NCBI GenBank assembly: GCA_023391175.1
Contig: JAEWBL010000612.1
Location: forward strand, 1-6,286
Source: Pseudomonadota bacterium
Lineage (GTDB): Bacteria > Pseudomonadota > Alphaproteobacteria > Rhizobiales > Xanthobacteraceae
DNA length: 6,286 bases
Direction of reading: 5' to 3'
Notes under the pieces: model-generated
The model's input: only the letters and a program-made list of their open reading frames with translations
What the model was told of the DNA's origin: nothing
Database searches by the model: none
In this document: one piece after another, positions 1 through 6,286 of the stretch
Layout: each line of letters starts with the position of its first letter
How positions within the stretch are numbered: the stretch's first letter is position 1
Translations under genes and position numbers: made by a program

Positions 1-976
1 TGCTGAGGCTGAGCTTCTGGGCGATCTCGCCGGTGGTCTGGCCATTCATCAGCAGGAGCAGGATCTCCCGTTCACGCGGCGTGAAGATGCCGAGGGCGTC
101 CTCCAGCAGGCGGTCGGGGTCGTCCTCCATCCCGCGCTGCGGCGCATCGAGCACATACATGCGTCCGCCCGGCGCGAGCGGGAAGTCGCGGTCGAAGATC
201 TCGACCTTCACGGTCAGTGCGCCCGAGGCATGGACCGTCCCGGCTGGCGCCACGCGCAGGGCCCCCACCGCATCGGCGAGGGCAGGCGCGCGCCGGGCGG
301 CGTCACGCCAGGCGTCATTGGCGAAGACATCCACGCCGAAGCGGTCCTCGATGAGGGTGGGGCGGGTGATGAAGCCTTCCACCTGCGTCCCGCGCGGGTT
401 GCGCAGGTCATTGAACAGGGCGCCAAGGTGGGAGCGGTGGAAGCCCTCCAGCATGGGGAAGATCAGCCGTGCGCGCTCGATGTCCTTTTGCGAGAAGCGC
501 CCCGTCTCCCGCTCCAGAAACAGGCCGAAGCAGCAATGGCCGACGGTGGAGAAGAACATCCCCAGTTCGTCCGAGATGCTGGCGAGCGTCTGGAACACCT
601 TGTGGTACATGTCCCATGACTGCCCCGGGGAGCCCACGTCGTTCAGCATCAGCACGCCGGGACTGCCATTCGTTCTCCAGTATTCGGAGAACGGGTCCAC
701 CGACGAATAGAGGTTGCTGTAGTAGGCGACCACGTCGCTCGCCACGTCCTTGGTGTAGAGCACATCCGGCGGCGCCACGCGCGAATAGCGGATGATCCAG
801 CAGGCATCGTGGTTGATGGCGGCACCGGCGAGTTCCACCAGCTCCCGGTGGAAGCGGTCCGAGCCGATCGAGCGGGCGACATCGCCCACGCGCGCAAACC
901 ATTCCGGGCTGTTCAGACGCACGGCGCTGTAGCGGGCAGGCTGGGCAGCGGGCCGGGGTTGATCGGCATCGACCAT
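1..976 (-). CDS. LuxR-family transcriptional regulator with GAF-like sensor region (C-terminus cut by window edge)
   Basis: Partial gene with 325 residues visible. The last stretch, from about residue 298 (FTPREREILLLLMNGQTTGE, continuing IAQKLSLS), is the first two-thirds of a LuxR/FixJ-type DNA-binding helix-turn-helix; perhaps 25-40 residues are lost off the left edge. Residues about 40-190 look like a GAF-like sensing fold, including FLERETGRFSQKDIERARLIF, a pattern common before the linker in stand-alone LuxR regulators. No phosphoacceptor receiver domain and no classic acyl-homoserine-lactone motif were recognised. The reading frame is open far upstream, so the start is uncertain. ATG at 976 is preferred because a sigma-70-like promoter ends near 1026; ATG at 1012 would give an almost leaderless mRNA. 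Neither start has a strong Shine-Dalgarno. It lies just behind the terminator of the catabolic genes on the same strand, so local regulation is a reasonable inference. Ligand unknown. Confidence 0.85.
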   Translation of the reverse strand, partial: MVDADQPRPAAQPARYSAVRLNSPEWFARVGDVARSIGSDRFHRELVELAGAAINHDACWIIRYSRVAPPDVLYTKDVASDVVAYYSNLYSSVDPFSEYWRTNGSPGVLMLNDVGSPGQSWDMYHKVFQTLASISDELGMFFSTVGHCCFGLFLERETGRFSQKDIERARLIFPMLEGFHRSHLGALFNDLRNPRGTQVEGFITRPTLIEDRFGVDVFANDAWRDAARRAPALADAVGALRVAPAGTVHASGALTVKVEIFDRDFPLAPGGRMYVLDAPQRGMEDDPDRLLEDALGIFTPREREILLLLMNGQTTGEIAQKLSLS

Positions 977-1025
977 CGCAACATGCCCCAACGGATTCGC
1001 CAATCGCGACATTCTTGTTGCGGCG

Positions 1026-1054
1026 AATAAAGCCGAAGCACCGGCGCTTGGCAA
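1026..1054 (-). promoter_or_regulatory. Putative sigma-70-type promoter of the LuxR regulator gene
   Basis: Reading the minus strand, TTGCCA (1054-1049) matches the -35 consensus at 5 of 6 positions. It is followed after exactly 17 bases by TTTATT (1031-1026), matching the -10 consensus at 4 of 6. It lies between the terminator of the upstream gene and the regulator. Transcription would begin near 1019, giving a leader of about 43 bases to ATG 976. Found by eye; GC-rich alphaproteobacterial promoters are poorly conserved, so this is a candidate only. Confidence 0.4.
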
Positions 1055-1094
1055 TTCTTCGGACGGCGCGGATGGACCATGGGACGCTCGCTTT

Positions 1095-1122
1095 AAAAAT
1101 GGGGCCGGCCGAAGCCGGCCCC
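1095..1122 (-). terminator. Intrinsic (rho-independent) terminator after the GcvT-like gene
   Basis: A perfect 9-bp stem, GGGGCCGGC (1101-1109) and GCCGGCCCC (1114-1122), closes a four-base loop that reads TTCG on the minus strand, an unusually stable tetraloop. On that strand it is followed directly by ATTTTT (1100-1095). There is no T-run on the plus-strand side, so it acts on leftward transcripts. It should end the permease/GcvT-like message before the LuxR gene. Confidence 0.9.
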
Positions 1123-1253
1123 AAGGAGAAGTGCCGGAGAGCGCGATTGGGACGGAACGCTCTCCGGCAGCGCCCAGGGGGGAAGCTCCTCGGAGGAAGC
1201 CCGGAGAGAGCCCTGGGGCACGACGGCCTGAGGTGGCTAAGGTTTCAGGCCGT
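1123..1253 (-). other. Tandem-hairpin region in the 3' untranslated sequence of the GcvT-like gene
   Basis: Three inverted repeats precede the terminator. The first is ACGGCCTGA (1223-1231) with TCAGGCCGT (1245-1253), a 9-bp perfect stem with a 13-base loop that contains the GcvT-like stop codon. The second is CCCAGGG (1173-1179) with CCCTGGG (1211-1217), enclosing a small inner hairpin at 1185-1200. The third is TGCCGGAGAGCG (1132-1143) with CGCTCTCCGGCA (1158-1169), a 12-bp perfect stem with a 14-base loop. CCGGAGAG recurs at 1201-1208, so the arm at 1158-1169 could pair with it instead. No convincing small ORF is seen. It could be a structured 3' end, a 3'-derived small RNA or a regulatory element; no known riboswitch class was recognised. 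Confidence 0.6.
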
Positions 1254-2384
1254 GCGTTCTTCAAGCGGGTGGGTGCGCAGGCGCAGAGGGTCGTAGAAGG
1301 GCGTCTTCACCACCCGCGCCACGAACGTGCCAGCTGCCCCGCGCACCTCCAGCTCCGTGCCGCAGGCGGCGAGGTCCGGCGCCAAGTGGGCGAGGGCGAG
1401 GGAGCGCATGAGGTAGCGGCTGTAGGCGGTGGAGTTCAGAAGGCCCACTTCCTTGCCGTTGAGGAACAGCTTGGCGCCCGGCTCCACGGCATCGTGGTGG
1501 TCGATCTCCACCCCCACCTGCGCGACCCGCTCCTGGCCTTTGCGGCGCACCAGCGCGTCACGCCCGCGGAAGGCGGGCTTCGACAGGTCCACCGTCCAGC
1601 CGAGACCGACTTCCCAAGGCGTCGTGTCGCCCTGCGGCATGTCATAGGGGAAGAACAGGAGGCCGCCTTCCACCCGCACCACGTCGAGGCAGGACCAGGA
1701 CACCGGCATCGCGCCGAACGGCTGTCCCGCGCCGAGGATGGCGTCCCACAGCGCGACCGCATCCGCCGCCGCGCAGAACACCTCATAGCCCCGCTCGCCC
1801 GAATAGCCGCCACGGGCGATGGAGACGGGGTGGCCGAACAGGGTCGTCCTCTGGTGCCCGAAGTAGGGCAGGGTCTCCAGCGCGAACGGCGTATGCGCGT
1901 CGAGGATATCCAGCGCCTTCGGTCCCTGCAGGGACATGATGTGGACGTCGTTGTCCTTGGTGAAGGTCACGTCCCGGCCCGCCGCGATGCCGGGCAGGAT
2001 GTCCTCCAGCGAGCCGCCGCCGTGGGAGATGCGATAGGCGTCCGGCCCGTCGCAATAGATCAGCACGTCGTCGATGAGCGAGCCGTTCTCGTCCACCACG
2101 CTGGTGAGCGAGGAGCCGCCGGGCGCGATCTTCGAGATGTCCGAGGTGCACGTCTCGTTCAACACGGCGAGCGCTTCCGGACCCGCCACATCGATGATGC
2201 GCAGCGCGGAGACGTCGAACAGGCCGGCTGCGGTGCGCACCGCGATGACCTCGTCATAGGTGTCGGTGGCGTAGTTCTGCGGCACCGGCATGTCGTTCCA
2301 GGACGCCTCGAAGGCGGTGCCGAGCGCGCGGTGGCGGTCGGACAGCGCCGAGTGGCGGGAGAAGGCGGAAAGTCCCTGTGTCAT
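1245..2384 (-). CDS. GcvT/DmdA-family aminomethyltransferase, probably tetrahydrofolate-dependent demethylase component
   Basis: A complete 379-residue protein of the glycine-cleavage T-protein superfamily, close to the usual length (about 360-400). Visible family features are AVRTAAGLFDVSALRIIDVAG (residues 48-68, GcvT N-terminal domain), SLIDDVLIY (102-110, with Asp105/Asp106 where T-proteins carry the catalytic aspartate), GGYSGERGYEV (192-202, folate-site motif), DVVRVEGG (234-241, with the conserved Arg237), GLGWTVDLSKPAFRGRDAL (260-278), and a C-terminal barrel domain from about 285. Members move a one-carbon unit from an amine, or from sulphur or oxygen in relatives such as DmdA and LigM, to tetrahydrofolate in the cytoplasm. 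No other glycine-cleavage genes are seen here, and the link with a permease and EtfAB suggests N-methyl catabolism rather than the glycine system itself. AAGGA (2398-2394) lies 9 bases before ATG. It starts 19 bases after the permease stop, so the two are surely co-transcribed. Family certain, substrate unknown. Confidence 0.88.
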   Translation of the reverse strand: MTQGLSAFSRHSALSDRHRALGTAFEASWNDMPVPQNYATDTYDEVIAVRTAAGLFDVSALRIIDVAGPEALAVLNETCTSDISKIAPGGSSLTSVVDENGSLIDDVLIYCDGPDAYRISHGGGSLEDILPGIAAGRDVTFTKDNDVHIMSLQGPKALDILDAHTPFALETLPYFGHQRTTLFGHPVSIARGGYSGERGYEVFCAAADAVALWDAILGAGQPFGAMPVSWSCLDVVRVEGGLLFFPYDMPQGDTTPWEVGLGWTVDLSKPAFRGRDALVRRKGQERVAQVGVEIDHHDAVEPGAKLFLNGKEVGLLNSTAYSRYLMRSLALAHLAPDLAACGTELEVRGAAGTFVARVVKTPFYDPLRLRTHPLEERTA

Positions 2385-2403
2385 CCTGCATGTTCCTTGC
2401 GGA

Positions 2404-4119
2404 TCAGAGGTGGAAGAAGAGGTCGGAGAGGATCACCACCGCGATGCCGGCGATGAGGGCGAGATAGGGCAGGATGCCGGCGCGCTTCTGCGTCTTCGTT
2501 CCGTCGCCGACCTGCAAATCCTCGAAGGTCTCATGCGGGAACTTGCCGCCGTCCTGCACGTAGTGCCGGAAGATGAAGACCGGGATGATGAGCGCCGCTG
2601 TAATCAGCCCCGCCCACAGCGCCACCGGGTTCCACACCTTGGCGCCCGCGCCCATGAAGACCGCATTGGCGAAGGCGAAGACGGTGCCGAGCACGATGAG
2701 GATGGTGGGGGCCTTGTAGGGCCGCGCGACGTGGCCGGAATCGATGCGGTGGATCCAGCCCGAGTTGAGGTTCAGGAAGTTGAAGATGATGTAGCCGACG
2801 TTCGCCACCGCCAGCACGAAGAAGAAGCTGGTGGCGTCGGCGCAGGCGATGGCGAGCAGCACGAGGTTGAACCACAGGTCCGTCCACATGGCCCGCGTCG
2901 GTGCGCCGTGCTCGTTCACATGGTCGAGGAAGCGCGGCAGCCAGCCATCCACGGCGCCCTGGTAGAGGGTGCGCGAGGAGCCCGCCATGGCCGTCATGAT
3001 GGACAGCATCAAAGCGAGGATCATGAGCATCACGAGGGCGCTCTCGACGATCTTGCCGCCGCCCACCATGTGTGCGAGCGCCTGGGCGACGCCCGAGCCG
3101 TCCACGATAGCGGGGTCGAGCATTCCGGTCAGTCCGAGTGCGCCCTGGAAGGTGAAGGGCACGAGGATGAACAGCGCAAGGCAGAGGAGGCCCGAGTAGA
3201 AGATGGCCTTGAAGGTGTCCTTCTCGGGATTGCGGAATTCGCTCGTGTAGCAGACGGCGGTCTCGAAGCCATAGGTGGACCAGGCGGCGATGAAGAGGCC
3301 GCCGAGCACCAGCGTCCAGCCCGGGATGTTCCAACTGCCGGGATCAGCCGCGCCGGCGGCGGCCAGCGGCACCAGCGGTGAGAAATTCCCCCAGTCCACC
3401 TTGCCGGTGAGGATCGGCACGAGGCCGACGATGACCATGGGAATGATGACCGAGAGGCCGATCCACTTCTGCACGCTGGCGGTGCCCATGATGCCCCGGT
3501 GCTGAATGGCGAACACCACCAGCATCAGCGTTGCGCCCACGAAGAAGGAAGCGTTCAGCGAGAAGGAGACGGGGCCGATGGCGTGGGAGAACAGCGTCCA
3601 GTCGCGCACGGCCGGCGTCAGCGCGGCGACTGCCGCTGCGGCCTTCTCGGCATCGGTGCCGGTGAGGGTGGTGGCATGGGCGGCGATCCACTGCGCCACC
3701 TCCGCGCTGTTCACCGCCGGGATGGGGGCGAAGGCGTTGAGGATGTAGGCGGCAGCGATGGAGCAGCCGAGCGAGAGCACCGGGCTCCAGGCGAACCAGT
3801 TGCACCACACCGAGAGCGGCGCCACCAGCTTCACGTAGCGCACCCAGGCGGCCGCGCCATAGATGGAGGCGCCGCCCGACTTGTTCGGGAACAGGCCGGC
3901 GATCTCGGCATAGATGAAGGACTGGATGAAGCCCATGCCGATGGAGATGGCCCAGATCAGAAACGAAAGCGTGCCGGTGGTTCCGGCGATGCCGCCGATG
4001 GAAAAGAGGACGAGCGCGGGAACGCCGCTCGCCACCCAGAAGGCTCCGGTCCAGCTGATGGAGCGGTGCAGCTTCCCGTCACCCTCCGTTGTCGCGTGAA
4101 TGTTGGTTATCGTCGTCAC
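2404..4119 (-). CDS. APC-superfamily amino acid/amine permease
   Basis: An integral inner-membrane transporter of 571 residues with about 12 hydrophobic segments, predicted to import a small amine or amino acid using an ion gradient. Diagnostic features are the glycine-rich first segment (about 36-52), FPNKSGGASIYGAA (77-90) at the start of the third helix, STYGFETAVCYTSEFRNPEKD (281-301) with the GFE break and the following acidic/basic loop, SSRTLYQGAVDGWLPRF (381-397) in the conserved cytoplasmic loop, and ARPYKAP (465-471) near the end. A hydrophilic stretch at about 132-178 is longer than usual for the family. The start is GTG at 4119, chosen because AAGGGAGGA (4132-4124) sits 4 bases ahead; the frame stays open to 4188 but without such a site. 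It is tightly coupled to the GcvT-like gene, which suggests that its cargo is that pathway's substrate. The sequence alone does not give specificity. Confidence 0.92.
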   Translation of the reverse strand: MTTITNIHATTEGDGKLHRSISWTGAFWVASGVPALVLFSIGGIAGTTGTLSFLIWAISIGMGFIQSFIYAEIAGLFPNKSGGASIYGAAAWVRYVKLVAPLSVWCNWFAWSPVLSLGCSIAAAYILNAFAPIPAVNSAEVAQWIAAHATTLTGTDAEKAAAAVAALTPAVRDWTLFSHAIGPVSFSLNASFFVGATLMLVVFAIQHRGIMGTASVQKWIGLSVIIPMVIVGLVPILTGKVDWGNFSPLVPLAAAGAADPGSWNIPGWTLVLGGLFIAAWSTYGFETAVCYTSEFRNPEKDTFKAIFYSGLLCLALFILVPFTFQGALGLTGMLDPAIVDGSGVAQALAHMVGGGKIVESALVMLMILALMLSIMTAMAGSSRTLYQGAVDGWLPRFLDHVNEHGAPTRAMWTDLWFNLVLLAIACADATSFFFVLAVANVGYIIFNFLNLNSGWIHRIDSGHVARPYKAPTILIVLGTVFAFANAVFMGAGAKVWNPVALWAGLITAALIIPVFIFRHYVQDGGKFPHETFEDLQVGDGTKTQKRAGILPYLALIAGIAVVILSDLFFHL

Positions 4120-4123
4120 GGTG

Positions 4124-4132
4124 TCCTCCCTT
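4124..4132 (-). promoter_or_regulatory. Strong Shine-Dalgarno site that fixes the permease start at GTG 4119
   Basis: Minus-strand AAGGGAGGA lies 4 bases before GTG at 4119-4117. It is the best ribosome-binding site in the window and decides against the longer reading frame that begins at GTG 4188 and would add 23 polar residues. Confidence 0.75.
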
Positions 4133-4257
4133 GCCCGGTGCTTCGGGGCGACGGCGCGCGTGCCCGGCCCGGATGGTGTTGTCGTCACCCTTGCGGCGCT
4201 TCCGATGAAATCGGCGCGCGCTCTTCTTGCCTCTGGATGCGATCGAAAGGGTCGGCT

Positions 4258-4287
4258 GCCGGGACCGACTTGGCGCTCGGTCCCGGC
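4258..4287 (-). other. Perfect 11-bp intercistronic stem-loop behind etfA
   Basis: GCCGGGACCGA (4258-4268) and TCGGTCCCGGC (4277-4287) form a perfect stem with an 8-base loop, starting 18 bases past the etfA stop codon. No T-run follows on the minus strand (the next bases read AGCCGACCCTTTCG), so it is not a standard intrinsic terminator. It could be a 3'-end stabiliser, a processing site or part of a factor-dependent stop that sets etfBA expression apart from the permease/GcvT-like pair. The rest of the gap (4120-4257) shows only a small CCGAT-GAA-ATCGG inverted repeat at 4202-4214 and no clear promoter. Confidence 0.6.
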
Positions 4288-4305
4288 CCGGAGTATCAGC
4301 TGGCT

Positions 4306-5277
4306 CTACTGGATGCCCTTCTGCTTCCGCAGCTCCTCGGCGATCTCCAGCATGTCGCCGACGATGCCGTAGCGGGCGATGGTGAAGATGGACGCCTCGG
4401 GGTCCTTGTTGATCGCCACGATGTTCTCCACGTGCTTCATGCCCCACTGGTGCTGCACCGAGCCGGAGATGCCCATGGCGATATAGAGGTTGCACTTGGC
4501 CGCCAGCTGGCCGGACTGGCCCACCTGACGCGCCTTGGGCAGCCAGCCGTTGTCGGCGATGGGCCGCGAGCAGCCGAGCGTCGCGCCGAGGCCGTCCGCC
4601 AGCTCCAGGAACTGCGCCACGTTCGCCTCGTCCCCGACCCCGCGGCCGATGGAGAGGATGAAGGGCGAGCCGGGAATGTCGATGCCACCCGTCGCTGGCG
4701 GATCGCGCCAGTCGAGGTGCTTGCTGCGGGCCTTTCCGTCGCCCGCGTCGAAGGCGGACACGTTGGGGCTGGCGGACGCCGTTTCCGGCGCGAAGGCGCC
4801 GCCCCGCAGGGTGAGGAGCACGCCGGTGCGGCCGGGAAAGTCGATCTCCACGAAGACCTTCTCGTTGTAGCCGGCGCGCGTCGCTATCACCTCGCCGCCC
4901 TCGACAGCGACACCGAACACGTCGGTGGCGAAGCCGAGGCCCTCGCCGATGGCGACGGCGGGCGCGAGGGAGAAGCTGTCCACGCCGTGCGGCATCAGCA
5001 CCAGCGCGGGCGAGCGCTGGGCGATGACGGCGCGCAGCACCGCCTCGTAGATGTGCGGCTCGTAGGTCGCCGCGTCGGGACGGGCGACGGTGATGACCTC
5101 GTCCACCGCGCCGACGCTGACCGCCTTGGCGAGCGGGGCGGGATCGGCCGCGATGACGAGGACGACGACGGGGCCGCCGAGGGCCGCCTTGAGCGTGCCG
5201 GCGGCGCCGATGGCCTCCAGCGTGGCGTCCCGCAGGATGCCGCGCCGGTGCTCGGCCAGGATGAGAATGCCGGACAT
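4306..5277 (-). CDS. etfA: Electron transfer flavoprotein, alpha subunit
   Basis: A complete 323-residue EtfA of usual length. The N-terminal half (about 1-165) is the alpha/beta domain shared with the beta subunit, and the C-terminal half (about 200-323) binds FAD. The family signature matches throughout residues 264-290: LYIAMGISGSVQHQWG followed by the IVAIN ending. Also present are SIGRGVG (209-215), the arginine of GCSR (Arg238, equivalent to human Arg249) and His276 (human His286). The QTGK motif reads QSGQ at 254-257, so Ser255 replaces human Thr266 beside the flavin. With EtfB it takes electrons from flavin dehydrogenases and normally passes them to the membrane ETF:ubiquinone oxidoreductase. 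ATG at 5277 shares one base with the etfB stop (TGATG), so translation is coupled. The stop is TAG at 4308-4306. The local context suggests a dedicated ETF for a demethylase rather than the housekeeping copy; that is inference. Confidence 0.96.
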   Translation of the reverse strand: MSGILILAEHRRGILRDATLEAIGAAGTLKAALGGPVVVLVIAADPAPLAKAVSVGAVDEVITVARPDAATYEPHIYEAVLRAVIAQRSPALVLMPHGVDSFSLAPAVAIGEGLGFATDVFGVAVEGGEVIATRAGYNEKVFVEIDFPGRTGVLLTLRGGAFAPETASASPNVSAFDAGDGKARSKHLDWRDPPATGGIDIPGSPFILSIGRGVGDEANVAQFLELADGLGATLGCSRPIADNGWLPKARQVGQSGQLAAKCNLYIAMGISGSVQHQWGMKHVENIVAINKDPEASIFTIARYGIVGDMLEIAEELRKQKGIQ

Positions 5278-6071
5278 CAGCCGTTCACCTCCGAAATGAT
5301 CTCAAGAAGACGGGCCACCTGCTGGGAGGGCGTGCCCGCGATGATCTCGCCGCGCCCGCGCTCGGGCACGAAGACGCGCCGCACCCGGCTCAATGCGCCG
5401 GCGCCGCCGATCTCGGCATCGGCAAGGCCGATGTCATGGGGCGTCAGGCACTCGATGGGCTTGGCATTGGCCTGCTTGATGGAGCGCAGGGAGGCATAGC
5501 GCGGCGTGTTGATGCCGAGCTGGATGGTGAGCACCGCGGGCGTTTCCACCTCAAGGCGCTCCGCCAGACCGCCTTCCAGTTCGCGCTCCACCTGAGCGGT
5601 GGCGGCGCCGGGGGTGAAGTCGAGCTTCGAGACCACCGCCGTGCGCGCCCAGCCGAGCAGCGCGGCGACCGACATGCCGGTCTGGGCGTGGCCCTGGTCG
5701 GCGGATTGCGCGCCGCACAGCACGAGGCCGGGCTCCTCGTTCTCCGCCACCTTGGCGATCACCCGGGCGATGGCCACGCGATCCGCCTCTTCGAGGCTCG
5801 CATCGTCCACGCGGATGGCGCGGTCGGCGCCCTTGGCCAAGGCCTTGCGCAGCACGTCGTCGGCATCGTCGGGGCCGATGGTCAGGACCACCACCTCGAC
5901 CGAACCCTCGGGCGCGGCTTCCTTGATCTGGACCGCCGCTTCCAGCGCATATTCGTCAAATTCGTTGAGGTCGAACTCGCAGAAATCGGGATCGACGTCG
6001 CGGCCATCGTCGTTGAGCTCGAACTCGTCGTCGAGCGAGGCGACGCGTTTCACCGGCACGAGTATCTTCAT
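5277..6071 (-). CDS. etfB: Electron transfer flavoprotein, beta subunit
   Basis: A complete 264-residue EtfB. It opens with MKILVPVKRV, the usual family start, carries the nucleotide-binding motif GAQSADQGHAQTG (120-132), and matches the beta-subunit signature at 161-182 (VERELEGGLAERLEVETPAV then LT). The following NTPRYASLRSI (28 residues into the signature region) and KPIECLTP are also typical. The stretch at about 13-40 is notably acidic. It partners EtfA, binding AMP in ordinary ETFs, and helps dock the dehydrogenase. ATG 6071 is chosen over the in-frame GTG at 6083 because MKILVPVKR is the conserved N-terminus and AGGA sits 6 bases ahead, overlapping the stop codon of the preceding gene. 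That 8-base spacing shows the operon continues to the right. Confidence 0.96.
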   Translation of the reverse strand: MKILVPVKRVASLDDEFELNDDGRDVDPDFCEFDLNEFDEYALEAAVQIKEAAPEGSVEVVVLTIGPDDADDVLRKALAKGADRAIRVDDASLEEADRVAIARVIAKVAENEEPGLVLCGAQSADQGHAQTGMSVAALLGWARTAVVSKLDFTPGAATAQVERELEGGLAERLEVETPAVLTIQLGINTPRYASLRSIKQANAKPIECLTPHDIGLADAEIGGAGALSRVRRVFVPERGRGEIIAGTPSQQVARLLEIISEVNG

Positions 6072-6079
6072 GGGTGTCC

Positions 6080-6286
6080 TCACGGCTGTAGGAAGGTTTC
6101 GAGGGGCCTGCGTGCGGCGCGCGTGGCGGCCGTTGCGTGGGTGACGGCGCGCTTGCCCACCGCGAAGCGCACCTGCGGCGCGTCGTCGTCGGCTGAGCCC
6201 CAGGCATCCGCCACCGGCAGGTTCGGATGACGCACGGCGAAGGCGCGGTTGAAGGGATAAGGATCGTCCAGTAGCAGGCGCAGGGC
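6080..6286 (-). CDS. C-terminal 68 residues of an unidentified gene upstream of etfB
   Basis: An open minus-strand frame enters from the right edge and ends at TGA 6082-6080, 8 bases before the etfB start. The visible tail begins ALRLLLDDPYPFNRAFAVRH and ends RRPLETFLQP; it has no cysteines, membrane segment or motif that I can name. Its coupling to etfB indicates that it belongs to the same operon. In known dimethylglycine and stachydrine demethylation clusters the gene next to etf often encodes an iron-sulfur protein (DgcB-like), so this may be the end of such a partner, but the sequence does not prove it. Confidence 0.7.
   Translation of the reverse strand, partial: ALRLLLDDPYPFNRAFAVRHPNLPVADAWGSADDDAPQVRFAVGKRAVTHATAATRAARRPLETFLQP

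Noticed and set aside
408..1124. Minus-strand open frame of 238 codons overlapping the regulator
   Set aside because: A different frame from the LuxR gene, with Arg/Pro/Gly-rich sequence. It starts inside the terminator hairpin and has no recognisable domain.
1123..1253. Glycine riboswitch, suggested by GGAGAG-like repeats near a GcvT-family gene
   Set aside because: The conserved CCGAAGG-type core and the tandem aptamer layout are absent. The region is downstream of the gene and the GGAGAG copies are explained as hairpin arms.
1131..2456. Plus-strand open frame of 441 codons
   Set aside because: It mirrors the GcvT-like gene, with biased composition and no motif. The minus strand carries clear family motifs throughout.
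2290..3381. Plus-strand open frame of 363 codons
   Set aside because: Antisense to the permease. The translation is a run of charged and His/Gly-rich residues typical of a shadow frame.
4120..4257. Possible sigma-54 promoter (GGGCAC...) ahead of the permease
   Set aside because: The required GG and GC pairs at the proper -24/-12 spacing are not present.
4258..4287. Intrinsic terminator for etfBA
   Set aside because: The stem is strong but no run of T follows on the minus strand, so it is listed only as a stem-loop.
3499..5499. Plus-strand open frame of 666 codons
   Set aside because: It lies antisense to etfA, the gap and the permease, and its translation is low-complexity (Gly, Arg, Ala, His, Glu-rich) with no family resemblance. 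It is a by-product of high GC in the third codon position of the opposite genes.

Overview
The window is a very GC-rich (roughly two-thirds G+C by eye) stretch of chromosome-like bacterial DNA in which every credible gene lies on the minus strand. Base composition, protein styles and gene content fit an alphaproteobacterium, probably of the order Hyphomicrobiales; that placement is inferred from style only.

Read in the direction of transcription (right to left), the layout is: the C-terminal tail of an unidentified gene (6286-6080); etfB (6071-5277) and etfA (5277-4306), the two subunits of an electron transfer flavoprotein, overlapping in TGATG; a 186-base gap with a perfect 11-bp stem-loop; an APC-superfamily permease (4119-2404); a GcvT/aminomethyltransferase-family protein (2384-1245) 19 bases further on; a 158-base zone packed with hairpins that ends in a strong intrinsic terminator (1253-1095); and a LuxR-type regulator with its own promoter-like sequence (976 to the left edge, truncated inside the helix-turn-helix).

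The set looks like an uptake and demethylation module. The permease would import a small N-methylated or amino compound. A dehydrogenase encoded off the right edge would oxidise it and pass electrons to EtfAB, and the GcvT-like protein would place the released one-carbon unit on tetrahydrofolate. In animal dimethylglycine and sarcosine dehydrogenases the oxidase and GcvT-like domains are fused; here the folate part is a separate protein. The substrate is not determined by this window.

The parts most worth a second look are the tandem-hairpin region behind the GcvT-like gene, the substrate question, and a Thr-to-Ser change next to the flavin in EtfA. I see no mobile element, CRISPR array, tRNA or rRNA. 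No stretch over 300 bases lacks a gene.
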